Made by a program: the position numbers and the translations under genes. Shown here one piece after another: positions 55,405 through 63,407 of a stretch of 64,000 bases of DNA. The notes below the pieces were generated by a model. The model was not told where the DNA came from and did not search any database. It saw only the letters and a list, made by a program, of their open reading frames with translations. The first letter of the stretch is position 1, and each line of letters begins with the position of its first letter. The stretch is from positions 1 through 64,000 of IMG/VR virus record IMGVR_UViG_3300046517_001709; one strand, given 5' to 3'. Origin of the DNA: a virus.

Positions 55405-57130
55405 TGGCGCCGCCCTCGGCGGCCGGGGCGCCCGGCGGCTGCGCCCAGTACGGGCCGTCCTGAGGCGTCGGCATTCCGGCTGGAAGCGCGGCCTGAGGCG
55501 GAATCGTCGGCAGCGGCGCAGGCTCCGGCGGCAACGCGGGCGGTCCCATGATGTCGCCGAGCAGCGCAACGATGAGGCGCTGAATCTGCTGGTCGTCAAT
55601 GACTCCGGCGGCAACGGCAGGCGCGAGAGAGCCAAGGGCGGTTCCGATCTTCACGAGGATGCCGGTGCCGAGCTGGAGGTCATCGCCGTCACCGAACCAC
55701 TCGTCGACCTGGTCCTGGGTGTAGCCGGCCTCCATGAACGCCTGCTTGTCGGGCAGCCCGGCGTTGAGTTTGGCCAGCAGTGTCTCCCAGCCGGCCTGGT
55801 CGTCGATGGCGCCGGCGGACTTCCAGCGGACGGTGACCTCGGCGTCATCGATGTCCAGCACCTTCAGCGCGAATACGACCATCTCGCACCAGGTGTCGCC
55901 GTAGGACTCCTGCCGGTCCTCGATCTTCTTCGTGAACGGCTCGTTCGCGGCCCGCCGGGACTCCCCGGATTCCACCGCGCCGGTCGGGTCCAGCCTCGAC
56001 AGCGGCGTGTCCGTGATCAGCGCGCCGAAGCGCAGGTACAGCGTCATCGGGTCGGTGAACGTCGCGGGGTCGGCCGGGTCGAACTGGCCGACGCCCTTCA
56101 CGCCCTGAAGCCACCACACCGACCCGGGGTCGGCGGACAGCTGCGACTGCGGGTCGCCGACGCGGGAGGTGGCCCCGGTGTCCAGGGCGTACTGGAACAG
56201 GTCCTCGTCCCCGGCGGCGAGCTCGGAGGAGTCGGCGGTGCCATCGGCAAGGGCGTAGCGCTGCGGGAAAGCCTGGTAGTCCACGCCGGCCATGTGGGAC
56301 AGGACCAGCTTGCGCAGCGAGTCCTGGGTGCCGTAGAAGCCCTCGTGCTCGGGGCAGCCGTAGGGGTCGTCGTTGCGGAAGTGGAAGACGGGGATCTCGC
56401 CGAACGGGTTCGGGCGCGGCCAGCCGGGGCCCGCGTCGACATCCTGCGGATCGACGTCGTCGGCGGTGTCGTAGAACGGCACCATGTCCTCGGCTTTGGG
56501 GTGCAGCACCCCGGCCTTGGAAACGTACTTCTCGATCCGGTCCGGGTAGTACAGGTCGACGCGGACCTTCTTCTGCGCGGCCAGCACCCACTGCTTGATG
56601 GCGAACGCCTTCACCTGCGGGTTCTCGGCGTCGTAGAAGAGCCGCACCGACATCGGGCTGTTGTAGAACACATCGACGTTCTTGATGCCGACGCCGTCCC
56701 AGTCGGTGTCCGCCGAGGGCCACACGATCACGTAGGCGTCGCCGTACTCGCTGGCCCTGCGCATGATCTGCTTGGACTGGCGGGCCAGCTTGTTGTCCTT
56801 CCACAGGTCGTCGATCAGGGCTTTCGCGCCGGGCGTGGTGGAGTCGACGGAGGCGATCTCCAGGCGTTCGGCGACGGCCTGCACGGCCTTCTTCGCGAAG
56901 TTGAACTTGAACGCCGTCCCGGTCCTGGCCATGGCGCGACGCAGCCGGACCGTCGCGAACACCTCGGCGCGGGTGCCGTCGTAGTACTCCTCGGCGGCCT
57001 GATACGCGCCCATGGCCTGCGCAAGCTCGCCCATGGCCAGCTCCAGGTCGGAGCCGGGCGCCTGCGACGGAGGCGGGGCGGCGCCGTCGCCGTAGGAGAT
57101 GGAGGCGACGGACGCGTTCGAGGTGGCCAC
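55385..57130 (-). CDS. Portal protein, SPP1 gp6-like, 581 aa
   Basis: Length, acidic C-terminal tail and motifs such as FNFAKKAVQAVAERLEI, AYVIVWPSADTDWDGVGI, GPGWPRPNPFGEIPVFHFRND, and the clip/stem region with DPTGAVESGESRRAANEPFTKKIEDRQESYG identify it as a portal. It forms the dodecameric DNA gate and docks terminase. GTG 57130 starts after a 57-base spacer from the terminase stop. Pro-rich end is typical of actinophage portals. Confidence 0.92.
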   Translation of the reverse strand: MATSNASVASISYGDGAAPPPSQAPGSDLELAMGELAQAMGAYQAAEEYYDGTRAEVFATVRLRRAMARTGTAFKFNFAKKAVQAVAERLEIASVDSTTPGAKALIDDLWKDNKLARQSKQIMRRASEYGDAYVIVWPSADTDWDGVGIKNVDVFYNSPMSVRLFYDAENPQVKAFAIKQWVLAAQKKVRVDLYYPDRIEKYVSKAGVLHPKAEDMVPFYDTADDVDPQDVDAGPGWPRPNPFGEIPVFHFRNDDPYGCPEHEGFYGTQDSLRKLVLSHMAGVDYQAFPQRYALADGTADSSELAAGDEDLFQYALDTGATSRVGDPQSQLSADPGSVWWLQGVKGVGQFDPADPATFTDPMTLYLRFGALITDTPLSRLDPTGAVESGESRRAANEPFTKKIEDRQESYGDTWCEMVVFALKVLDIDDAEVTVRWKSAGAIDDQAGWETLLAKLNAGLPDKQAFMEAGYTQDQVDEWFGDGDDLQLGTGILVKIGTALGSLAPAVAAGVIDDQQIQRLIVALLGDIMGPPALPPEPAPLPTIPPQAALPAGMPTPQDGPYWAQPPGAPAAEGGANDRTDR

Positions 57131-57187
57131 CTTGCTCCTGACGACGTGTAGATCATCCCTGCGGCCACGGTATTCACGGTGTCCACA

Positions 57188-58810
57188 TCAGAAGGTGTCG
57201 TCGTCGTCCTCGTGGCCGTAGAGCGGGTCGACCGTCGCGCCGCCGGAGCGCTTCTTCCTCTTCAGGAACACATCCACGCCGGTGCCGATGGCATCGACGA
57301 GGTCGTCGTTGGTGCCCTTGGGGAACGCAACGAGCTGCTCCAAGGCGGCAGGGAGCAGCGTCTCGTGCACGACCTGCGGCAGCATCGACAGGCCGGCCGG
57401 GACGGCTGGGTCCTGGCCCGACTTCAGCCGGACCGGCCGCTGCTGGTAGTAACCGAGCAGCCGTGCGGCCCGAACTTCCTTCGCCTCGGACTGGGAGACG
57501 GTCTTGATCGGTACGGGCAGGTTCGTCAGGACGCTGCCCTTCCAGACATCGCCACCCTGGTTCACCTCGACGACGACGCCGCGGATGGTCGGGAACTCGG
57601 TGAGGATCTCCATCACCTTCTTGCGCAGCGGCTCTCCGGGCGCGACCTTGACGGCGACGGCGTAGCGGACGACGCAGCGCCGGTAGGCCGCGGAATAGCC
57701 GATGACGGCCAGGGCGGTGTAGTCCGACTTCTTCTTGGAGGTGACGGCCGGATCGATGGATAGCAGCTCGTGTGTAAGCGCGGGCAGCTCGGCGCGAACG
57801 ATGTCGTCGGCGTTCCAGTAGTCGCCGTCGCGCCCCATCGGGTCGTTGTCGTAGTTGAGCTTGTACGAGCGGGTGTGCTCAATCGCCTTCAGGAACTGAA
57901 GCGGCCACTTCGACGGCCACATACTGCGGCGATCGCCGGTCTCCTCGTCGGTGACGATCGCCCGGTAGTAGTGGACGCGGATCTGCTCGTCGCCGACCCA
58001 CGCCGCGGGCTCCTCGCCGGGCCTGGTAACGGTCTTCACGAGGTCGTGGATGATCGAGCCGGGCATGGTGACGGTGCCGGCGATGACGACGCGGGCGCGG
58101 ATGTTCAGCGGGAGGATCGCGTTGGTGACCGTGGCGAGGCGCTTGTCCTTCTGGAAGTCGGAGTAGTTGCTCTCGTCGGGTTCGATGTCGTCCAGGATCA
58201 GCAGGTCGGGGCGCCGCTTGCCGACCTTCATGCCGAGGGTCTTGGCGTCCACGCCCTTGGCGCCGAACACGAACCCGGACTTGGTCACCAACAGAGCCTT
58301 GGTGTCCGATTCGTTGGCACCGGACGGCCGGCGGCCTGCGATACACAGGTCGGGGAAGTCGGTACGCAACACCTCGTTGCCGTCCAGCTCCCGCTTGAAC
58401 GTCAGCAGGTGTAGCTCGGCCTGTGTGCCGGAGTCGGCGAACGCGGCGATGAACTTCTTGTGCCCGTGCGCTGCTGCCCACAGCGGCAGGATCAAGAACA
58501 ACCAGGTGGTCTTGCCGGATTCGCGGGGGCAGACGTAGGCATCGCGATCGGCGCGGGGGCGCCGAGTTGGGAGCGCCCACCTCTTGGCGGCCGCGGCCAG
58601 CTCGACGTGGAACTCGGACAGGGTGATCTGCGCGTCCTCGAAGTCGTCCTTGAGGTGGTGCGGCAGATACAGCAGCGCAAACAGCAGCGGGTCGAACTTG
58701 GTGAGCTGCCGGCGGCACTCGGACACCGCCAGCGACGCCGGGTCGAGATCGGCCAGGTACGCGTCGAGGTCGAACGCGGCTTGCGTGGGCTCAGCGGTGG
58801 CTGTGCTCAC
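57188..58810 (-). CDS. terL: Terminase large subunit, 540 aa
   Basis: ATPase motifs are CPRESGKTTW (Walker A, near residue 95) and LLILDDIE (Walker B, near 203), and the nuclease part shows SIDPAVT (about 352), VEVNQGG (about 412) and NDDLVDAIG (about 500), the acidic triad of RNaseH-like terminases. It translocates and cuts concatemeric DNA at the portal. GTG 58810 overlaps the small subunit stop. Confidence 0.93.
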   Translation of the reverse strand: MSTATAEPTQAAFDLDAYLADLDPASLAVSECRRQLTKFDPLLFALLYLPHHLKDDFEDAQITLSEFHVELAAAAKRWALPTRRPRADRDAYVCPRESGKTTWLFLILPLWAAAHGHKKFIAAFADSGTQAELHLLTFKRELDGNEVLRTDFPDLCIAGRRPSGANESDTKALLVTKSGFVFGAKGVDAKTLGMKVGKRRPDLLILDDIEPDESNYSDFQKDKRLATVTNAILPLNIRARVVIAGTVTMPGSIIHDLVKTVTRPGEEPAAWVGDEQIRVHYYRAIVTDEETGDRRSMWPSKWPLQFLKAIEHTRSYKLNYDNDPMGRDGDYWNADDIVRAELPALTHELLSIDPAVTSKKKSDYTALAVIGYSAAYRRCVVRYAVAVKVAPGEPLRKKVMEILTEFPTIRGVVVEVNQGGDVWKGSVLTNLPVPIKTVSQSEAKEVRAARLLGYYQQRPVRLKSGQDPAVPAGLSMLPQVVHETLLPAALEQLVAFPKGTNDDLVDAIGTGVDVFLKRKKRSGGATVDPLYGHEDDDDTF

Positions 58811-59361
58811 CCATCGGCCTGCGCCTTCAGTTCCTCCTCGGCCGCGGCGGCCTTCGCCTTTGCCGCGTTGACCATGTCGATGAGTTCGAGGTCCTGCTGC
58901 GTGGTCTCGGTGACGGTGGCGTCGACCTTCATCGCGGCGTCCAGGCCGAGCAGGCGGGCGCGCCGTTCCTGGATCTTCAGGAGTCTGTCGATCGCGGCGA
59001 GCGCGGGTCCGGAGTCCTGAAGCGGGATCTTCTCGCCGTGTTCGTCGGTCCGGTGGACGACGCGGCCGTCGGAGATGACGTAGTGCTCGCGCTCGAGGAT
59101 GGCCAGGACGAGCAGTTGCATGCGGTCCAGGCGCTCGATCTCCAGCTCGCGGACTTTCGCGCGCAGCGGGTCGAGGGTTTCGGTGATCTCGCAGTCGATG
59201 CGGCGCCAGACGGTCGTGAGGGACAGGCCTGTGGCGGCGGCGATGGCGCGCAGGGGCATTCCGCGCAGCCGCATCTCATAGCAGGTGCGCTGCTCCTCGG
59301 CGAAGTGCGCGTTGGTGTAGCGAGGTGGCGCCCATGTCTGGATCTGGGTCATGCGTTCCAC
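58807..59361 (-). CDS. Probable terminase small subunit, 184 aa
   Basis: An HTH with MRLRGMPLRAIAAATGLSLTTVWRRIDCE (split) is followed by a long helical domain with RLDRMQLLVLAILEREHYV and an acidic/Ala-rich end. The position immediately upstream of terL and HTH content fit a small terminase that recognises pac or cos. GTG 59361 and ATG 59352 are both possible starts. The adjacent 61-base spacer shows no clear cos-like repeats. Confidence 0.8.
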   Translation of the reverse strand: MERMTQIQTWAPPRYTNAHFAEEQRTCYEMRLRGMPLRAIAAATGLSLTTVWRRIDCEITETLDPLRAKVRELEIERLDRMQLLVLAILEREHYVISDGRVVHRTDEHGEKIPLQDSGPALAAIDRLLKIQERRARLLGLDAAMKVDATVTETTQQDLELIDMVNAAKAKAAAAEEELKAQADG

Positions 59362-59422
59362 AACCTAAGTTCCCTGGCCACAGTCCCGATCTTGTGGCGT
59401 TGACCTCAGTATCGCGACGGGT

Positions 59423-59581
59423 TCAACGCCCGCTGCCGGAGATGCCCTTGACGCCGAGCACGCGGTCGGCGTGCTTCTGCCCCGTGCTCTTCGGCGGCCG
59501 GATCGGCTCCTGGGTGCCGTCGTCGTTCAGGAGGCTGAACACGGCGTCGTGCTGCTTGGCCAGGGGTGTCAGCGCGCTCAT
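59423..59581 (-). CDS. Small basic protein before terminase, 52 aa
   Basis: ATG 59581 overlaps the ADP-ribosyltransferase stop. MSALTPLAKQHDAVFSLLND, then a Lys/Arg-rich KSTGQKHADRVLGVKGIS. No motif. Its coupling with the enzyme suggests a co-packaged partner, inhibitor or chaperone, all guesswork. Confidence 0.6.
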   Translation of the reverse strand: MSALTPLAKQHDAVFSLLNDDGTQEPIRPPKSTGQKHADRVLGVKGISGSGR

Positions 59582-60240
59582 TTGCCGTCCTTGGGCAGTG
59601 CGATGAGCCACATGTCCCAGCCTCCGCGGCTGTTCTTGGCGACTTTGGCGATGGCCATGGGCTGGCCGCGGTCCAAGAGTACTTCGCGCTCGGTGGGGTT
59701 GCGGGACAGCCCGGCGGCCAGGATCGCGGGTGTGCCCTTGGGGACGGCGATGTGCATGGTGACGCCACCGAGGCCGCCGCCGTAGGGGTCCCCGAGGGCG
59801 GTGGAGGCGAAGGCCTTGTCGGTGATGGTGCGGCCGGTGAGGTTCTGGACGTGGCCGAGGGTGGCGTTGGTGAGGCCGAACGCTTCGGGCTGGACGTGGC
59901 GGGTGACGACGAGGTCTTCGGAAAGTGGCCGCATGGCGGCGTCGATGCGGGCGACTTCGGGGTCGGCGTGGTCGCCGGCGCGCAGGTGCTTGTTGGTGTC
60001 GAAGAAGGTGTCGCCGGTGTAGCGGTTGACGGCGTCGCGCTGGGCCGCGGGGAGTTTGGTGGTGTTGGCGCGCAGGTAGGCGGTGGCTTCGGTGTTGTTG
60101 GCGAAGCGGCGGGGATGGAAGTCGGCCAGGGCTGCGTTGCCGGCGGCTTTCTCGGCGCCGGTGGTTTTCTTGCCGGCGGATCCGGCGCTGAAGCGGCCGC
60201 GTTCGTCGCGGGCGTGGAGGGATTCGTCCCAGCTGGCCAT
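59578..60240 (-). CDS. ADP-ribosyltransferase (R-S-E class), 220 aa
   Basis: The ART signature is complete: R114 in VVTRHV, F144-A-S146-T147 in AFASTALG, and E184-R-E186 in NPTEREVLL. The upstream NRYTGDTFF and GVTMHIAVPKGTPAI are usual for exoenzyme-type enzymes, which transfer ADP-ribose from NAD to host proteins. The N terminus (SWDESLHARDERGRFSAGS) is of a type often found on phage proteins destined for the capsid. It is the first gene of the late operon. ATG 60240 has GGGAGA five bases upstream. Probably injected or expressed to alter host targets, like T4 Alt. Confidence 0.87.
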   Translation of the reverse strand: MASWDESLHARDERGRFSAGSAGKKTTGAEKAAGNAALADFHPRRFANNTEATAYLRANTTKLPAAQRDAVNRYTGDTFFDTNKHLRAGDHADPEVARIDAAMRPLSEDLVVTRHVQPEAFGLTNATLGHVQNLTGRTITDKAFASTALGDPYGGGLGGVTMHIAVPKGTPAILAAGLSRNPTEREVLLDRGQPMAIAKVAKNSRGGWDMWLIALPKDGK

Positions 60241-60370
60241 GTGCTTCTCCCGGTGCGGCCGTGGTCGGGCGGCCCGGGTTCTACTGTCTTCACCGGTTCA
60301 ACTGCGGCTGCGGGCTTGATCCCCTGGGGACACTGGCGGCGTCAGGTCAGTCGGCAGACAGGGGCGTGTC
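60241..60370. promoter_or_regulatory. Divergent control region between late and lysis operons
   Basis: The 130 bases between the ADP-ribosyltransferase start (minus) and the endolysin start (plus) must hold promoters for both late operons. I see a TACTGT-like -10 candidate and a TTGAAC-like hexamer but no paired boxes with correct spacing. A middle/late phage promoter recognised by a phage-altered polymerase is possible. Confidence 0.4.
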
Positions 60371-61279
60371 GTGATCGGTTTCGACTACACCGACCGCATC
60401 GACCCGGCCGCGCTGAAGGCGGCCGGCTGCTCGGTTGTCTTCCGCTACCTCTCGCAGCCCGGCTGGCCCAAAAACCTCGAGCTGGCAGAGTCTCGAGAGT
60501 TGCTGGCCGCCGGGATCCCGATCGTCCTGAACTACGAGACGACTGCGACGTTCATGCGCGGCGGCTACGCGGCGGGCATCGCCGCGGCGCGGTCGGCCCG
60601 TGCGCAGGCGAATGCGCTGGGCGCTCCGGCTGCGGCCCGCATCTACTACTCGGCCGACTTCGACATGACGGCGGCGGAGACCTCGATCGTGATGGCGTTC
60701 CTGCGCGGTGCGGCGTCGGTGGACGGCGCGGCCGAAGTCGACGCCTACGGGGGTCTGCGGCTGGCGCGGGCTGCCGAGGCGGCCGGGATGCGCCCGTGGC
60801 AGACGGTCGCCTGGTCCGGCGGCGTGTGGGATCCGCAGGACGTGGCCCGGCAGACCGGCGAGCAGCGCACCGTCGGCGGCGTCCAGGTGGACGTCAACGA
60901 GATCATCGACTTGGCCGCGCTCGGAGCGTGGGGCGGCCCGACCACAGGAGACATCGTGACGCCCGAGGATATTCAGGCCATCGCCGCAGCGGTGTATGCC
61001 TACGGCAAGGAGGACGTGAACCTGCCCACCGGCGTGATGCACAACGTGCCGCTGGGGAACCTCGCCCACGGCGCGTGGGTCTCCGTCAACGACCCGAACG
61101 GCCCGGTCATCTCCCGCCTGAGCGCCCTGGAGGCCCAGGTGAAGGCGCTGGCCGTGCCGGCGGTCGACGTGAAGGCGCTCTCGGCTGCGCTCGCCCCGTT
61201 GCTCCAGGCTGGCGCGAGCGCGGACCAGATCGCGACCGCGGTCGTCGGCCATCTGGCCGTGACCCTGGCGAAGGGCTGA
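60371..61279 (+). CDS. Endolysin, DUF1906 glycoside hydrolase-like, 302 aa
   Basis: MIGFDYTDRIDPAALKAAGCSVVFRYLSQPGW (in parts) and later AARIYYSADFDMT, WSGGVWD and VDVNEIIDLAAL show the TIM-barrel-like DUF1906/GH25-related domain (residues 1-195). The C-terminal part has IQAIAAAVYAYGKED and helices resembling a cell-wall binding or oligomerisation domain. GTG 60371 lies after GGGG. It probably cleaves peptidoglycan. Confidence 0.85.
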   Translation: MIGFDYTDRIDPAALKAAGCSVVFRYLSQPGWPKNLELAESRELLAAGIPIVLNYETTATFMRGGYAAGIAAARSARAQANALGAPAAARIYYSADFDMTAAETSIVMAFLRGAASVDGAAEVDAYGGLRLARAAEAAGMRPWQTVAWSGGVWDPQDVARQTGEQRTVGGVQVDVNEIIDLAALGAWGGPTTGDIVTPEDIQAIAAAVYAYGKEDVNLPTGVMHNVPLGNLAHGAWVSVNDPNGPVISRLSALEAQVKALAVPAVDVKALSAALAPLLQAGASADQIATAVVGHLAVTLAKG

Positions 61280-61284
61280 CGGCC

Positions 61285-61719
61285 GTGGGCGTGCTGATGG
61301 GGCGGCTCGGCGCCGAGCTGCGGCATGTCGAGGCGGACGTGGCGGCGCAGATTCGCCGGGCGCATCTGGCCAAGCAGCTGGGCCGGCTGGCGGCCGGGGT
61401 CGTGGGGTCGGTGGTGTTGTCGCTGATGCATGGCGGCCTGGGGCGGTTGGATTCGGAGACTCTGCTGCCGTTGGCGGCCGCGGCGCTGTGGACGCAGTTG
61501 GCGAATCTGTGGCCGCAGGTGCCATGGGATCTGCTGCGGGTGCGGCTGGGACTGCCGACGATCCCGCCGGGTGGCGCCTCCGAGGCGCGGTGGCATCCGG
61601 GCGTTCCCGCCGGTGCTCCGATGCAGGGCGTTGAGGGCATCGTCGGCCAGACGGCCACCGTCAGCAACCCGTCGGTGCCGGGTCGACCGGACGGCGTCCA
61701 GATCAAGCCGGAAGGTTAG
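61285..61719 (+). CDS. Putative membrane/holin-like protein, 144 aa
   Basis: Two hydrophobic stretches (LAAGVVGSVVLSLMHGG, LLPLAAAALWTQLANLW) follow a charged N-terminal helix. GTG 61285 is five bases after the endolysin stop. Placement directly after endolysin favours a holin or antiholin role; length is larger than typical holins. Confidence 0.6.
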   Translation: MGVLMGRLGAELRHVEADVAAQIRRAHLAKQLGRLAAGVVGSVVLSLMHGGLGRLDSETLLPLAAAALWTQLANLWPQVPWDLLRVRLGLPTIPPGGASEARWHPGVPAGAPMQGVEGIVGQTATVSNPSVPGRPDGVQIKPEG

Positions 61720-61767
61720 CCGCACTGCTGACCGAGCCCCCGGCCCGTACCCCGCTGGAGGCATCCC

Positions 61768-62136
61768 GTGGCCGCTGAGGACCCGCTGACCCCGGGCGAG
61801 ATCCGCCGGGCCATTGACCGTTTGGAGCAGGCGGATCGGACGCTGGGCGACCGCATAACCCAGGTGGCCTCGGACATGCTGCCGGTGAAGCTGTGGGACG
61901 CCGAGCACCGCGCACTCAGCAAGGAGCTTGACCAGCACAAGAAGGACGCCGATGAGGACCGGAAGCGGATCGAGCGCGAGATCGGCCAGGTCAAGAAGGA
62001 GGTCAAGGAAGTCCGCGAGGAGCCGGACAAGCGATCCGAGATCACCTGGACCAAGGTCATTGGCCTGATCACCGCACTGGCCACGCTGGCCGCTGTAATC
62101 GTCGGCGTGGTGGGCCTGACGAGAGGGATCAAGTAA
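61768..62136 (+). CDS. Holin-like protein: coiled coil plus C-terminal membrane helix, 122 aa
   Basis: A charged coiled coil ([35 protein letters not shown]) precedes a single strong membrane helix [17 protein letters not shown] at the end. The layout matches tail-anchored XhlA-like or Streptomyces phage lysis proteins. GTG 61768 follows GGAGG closely. It probably acts in lysis with the endolysin. Confidence 0.7.
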   Translation: MAAEDPLTPGEIRRAIDRLEQADRTLGDRITQVASDMLPVKLWDAEHRALSKELDQHKKDADEDRKRIEREIGQVKKEVKEVREEPDKRSEITWTKVIGLITALATLAAVIVGVVGLTRGIK

Positions 62137-62915
62137 TGGCCATCGCATGGGCGAAGGCGCAGCGTCACTGGTGGACGGCGGTGCTGGGGCTGCTGACGGC
62201 CGGGTTCCTCGCGGTGCTGATCTTTATGATGGTGGAGTTGTCGGCGGCGTCGGACCAGCTGGACGGGCTGCGCTCCCAGCAGGCGGCGCAGTCGCGAGTG
62301 GTCGGGAGCTTGTCCTCGGGCCTGTCCACTGCGGAGTCGCAGCTGTCCGAGCACGGCATCAAGCCGCTGCCGCCGCCTCCGCAGCAGATCATCGAACAGG
62401 GCCAGGCCGGTCCGCCGGGCGCTCAGGGCGCTGTCGGTCCCGCCGGTCTGCCCGGTCCGCCCGGCCCTTCGGGGGCGTCGGGCGTGCCGGGCCCCAGCGG
62501 GCCGTCAGGTCCCGCCGGTCCGAGCGGCGCGCAGGGTGCTACCGGGGCGTCCGGTGCCCCGGGAGCCGACGGTGCGACCGGGGCGCCTGGGCCTCCCGGC
62601 CCGTCGGGTGCACCTGGCGCGGCCGGGAGCCCCGGGCCGGCCTGCCCGACCGGCTATACGCTCGCGCCGGAGACGATCCACGGGAACAACGCGCTGGTGT
62701 GCGAACAGGTGCCGAGCCCGTCATCGTCGCCGCCCGGCTCGATACCCGCACCGTCCCCGGCGGCCGTCCGTAACACGGCCCACGCTGGCCGCGCCAGCGC
62801 CCCAGTGTTGAGAACTGAAAGCTCAACATCGCCGTCCCCGCCGCCTGCGCACCGGTCCGGGCTGGTGCTGATGCTGCTGAGCCTGTTGAAGCTGCCGCGG
62901 GAGCAGCGCGTGTAG
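62136..62915 (+). CDS. Membrane-anchored collagen-like protein, 259 aa
   Basis: One N-terminal membrane helix ([20 protein letters not shown]) and a coiled-coil-like stretch to residue 75 lead to 80 residues of Gly-X-Y triplets (PPG, PAG, ASG, GPS), then [16 protein letters not shown] and a Ser/Pro-rich tail. It is coupled to the holin-like gene by a shared base (TAATG). Such proteins occur after lysis genes in some Streptomyces phages and may be spanin-like or fibre proteins. Different sequence from the fibre at 29320. Confidence 0.75.
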   Translation: MAIAWAKAQRHWWTAVLGLLTAGFLAVLIFMMVELSAASDQLDGLRSQQAAQSRVVGSLSSGLSTAESQLSEHGIKPLPPPPQQIIEQGQAGPPGAQGAVGPAGLPGPPGPSGASGVPGPSGPSGPAGPSGAQGATGASGAPGADGATGAPGPPGPSGAPGAAGSPGPACPTGYTLAPETIHGNNALVCEQVPSPSSSPPGSIPAPSPAAVRNTAHAGRASAPVLRTESSTSPSPPPAHRSGLVLMLLSLLKLPREQRV

Positions 62916-62941
62916 TCTGGCGTCGCGGCTCCTATGAAGCG

Positions 62942-62976
62942 AGCGGCCCCGTCCCTATCGGCAGGACGGGGCCGCT
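62942..62976. terminator. Bidirectional terminator between convergent genes
   Basis: A 13-bp perfect stem (62942-62954 with 62964-62976) with a nine-base loop lies 26 bases past the collagen-like gene stop and 13 bases before the stop of the minus-strand gene at 62990. This is the most classical terminator hairpin in the window. Confidence 0.85.
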
Positions 62977-62989
62977 TGTGCATCCGGGC

Positions 62990-63373
62990 TCAACTTCGGG
63001 TGCGTGACCGCTCGGTGTCGTAGGGGTCCGCGGCGAGGGATGCCGGCAGCGGCGCCATGCGGTAGGCGTCGTGCGACGCAGACACGGTACGACGGCCACG
63101 GAAGACGGCGACGGCCCGGCCGACGAGGTTGCGCCGGTAGGCCCAGCGGCAGCCGTAGCACGCCCAGAGCGCCGCCCAGGCCGTGACTTCCAGGGCCCAC
63201 AGTTCGAGCAGGAGCAGCCACGCGGACAACATCAGCATGCCGACGAAGGCGCCTGCGACGGGGTGGTGGCGATGGTGGTGCGCGCGTCGGGAGTGTCCGC
63301 GGGCGCCCGGGATGTTCGGCACCGGCGGAAGGGTGTGCATCCAGGCGTCGAGGCTGGCGTGGCGCTGTGTCAT
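62990..63373 (-). CDS. Membrane protein, 127 aa
   Basis: ATG 63373 has AGGA eight bases upstream. A His-rich N terminus (RRAHHHRHHPVAG) precedes two membrane segments (AFVGMLMLSAWLLLLELWAL, VTAWAALWACYGCRWAY) and a basic tail. Cys in ACYGCRW could hold metal. No family recognised. Confidence 0.65.
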   Translation of the reverse strand: MTQRHASLDAWMHTLPPVPNIPGARGHSRRAHHHRHHPVAGAFVGMLMLSAWLLLLELWALEVTAWAALWACYGCRWAYRRNLVGRAVAVFRGRRTVSASHDAYRMAPLPASLAADPYDTERSRTRS

Positions 63374-63407
63374 GGGCTTGTCCTGTGGGCGTAGCGGTGT
63401 TCGGATG

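Noticed and set aside
59566-61284. + strand frame running from 59566 into the gene at 61285
   Set aside because: Its first part is antisense to the ADP-ribosyltransferase and its middle is an off-frame of the endolysin. Only the portion from GTG 61285, after the endolysin stop, looks like real protein.
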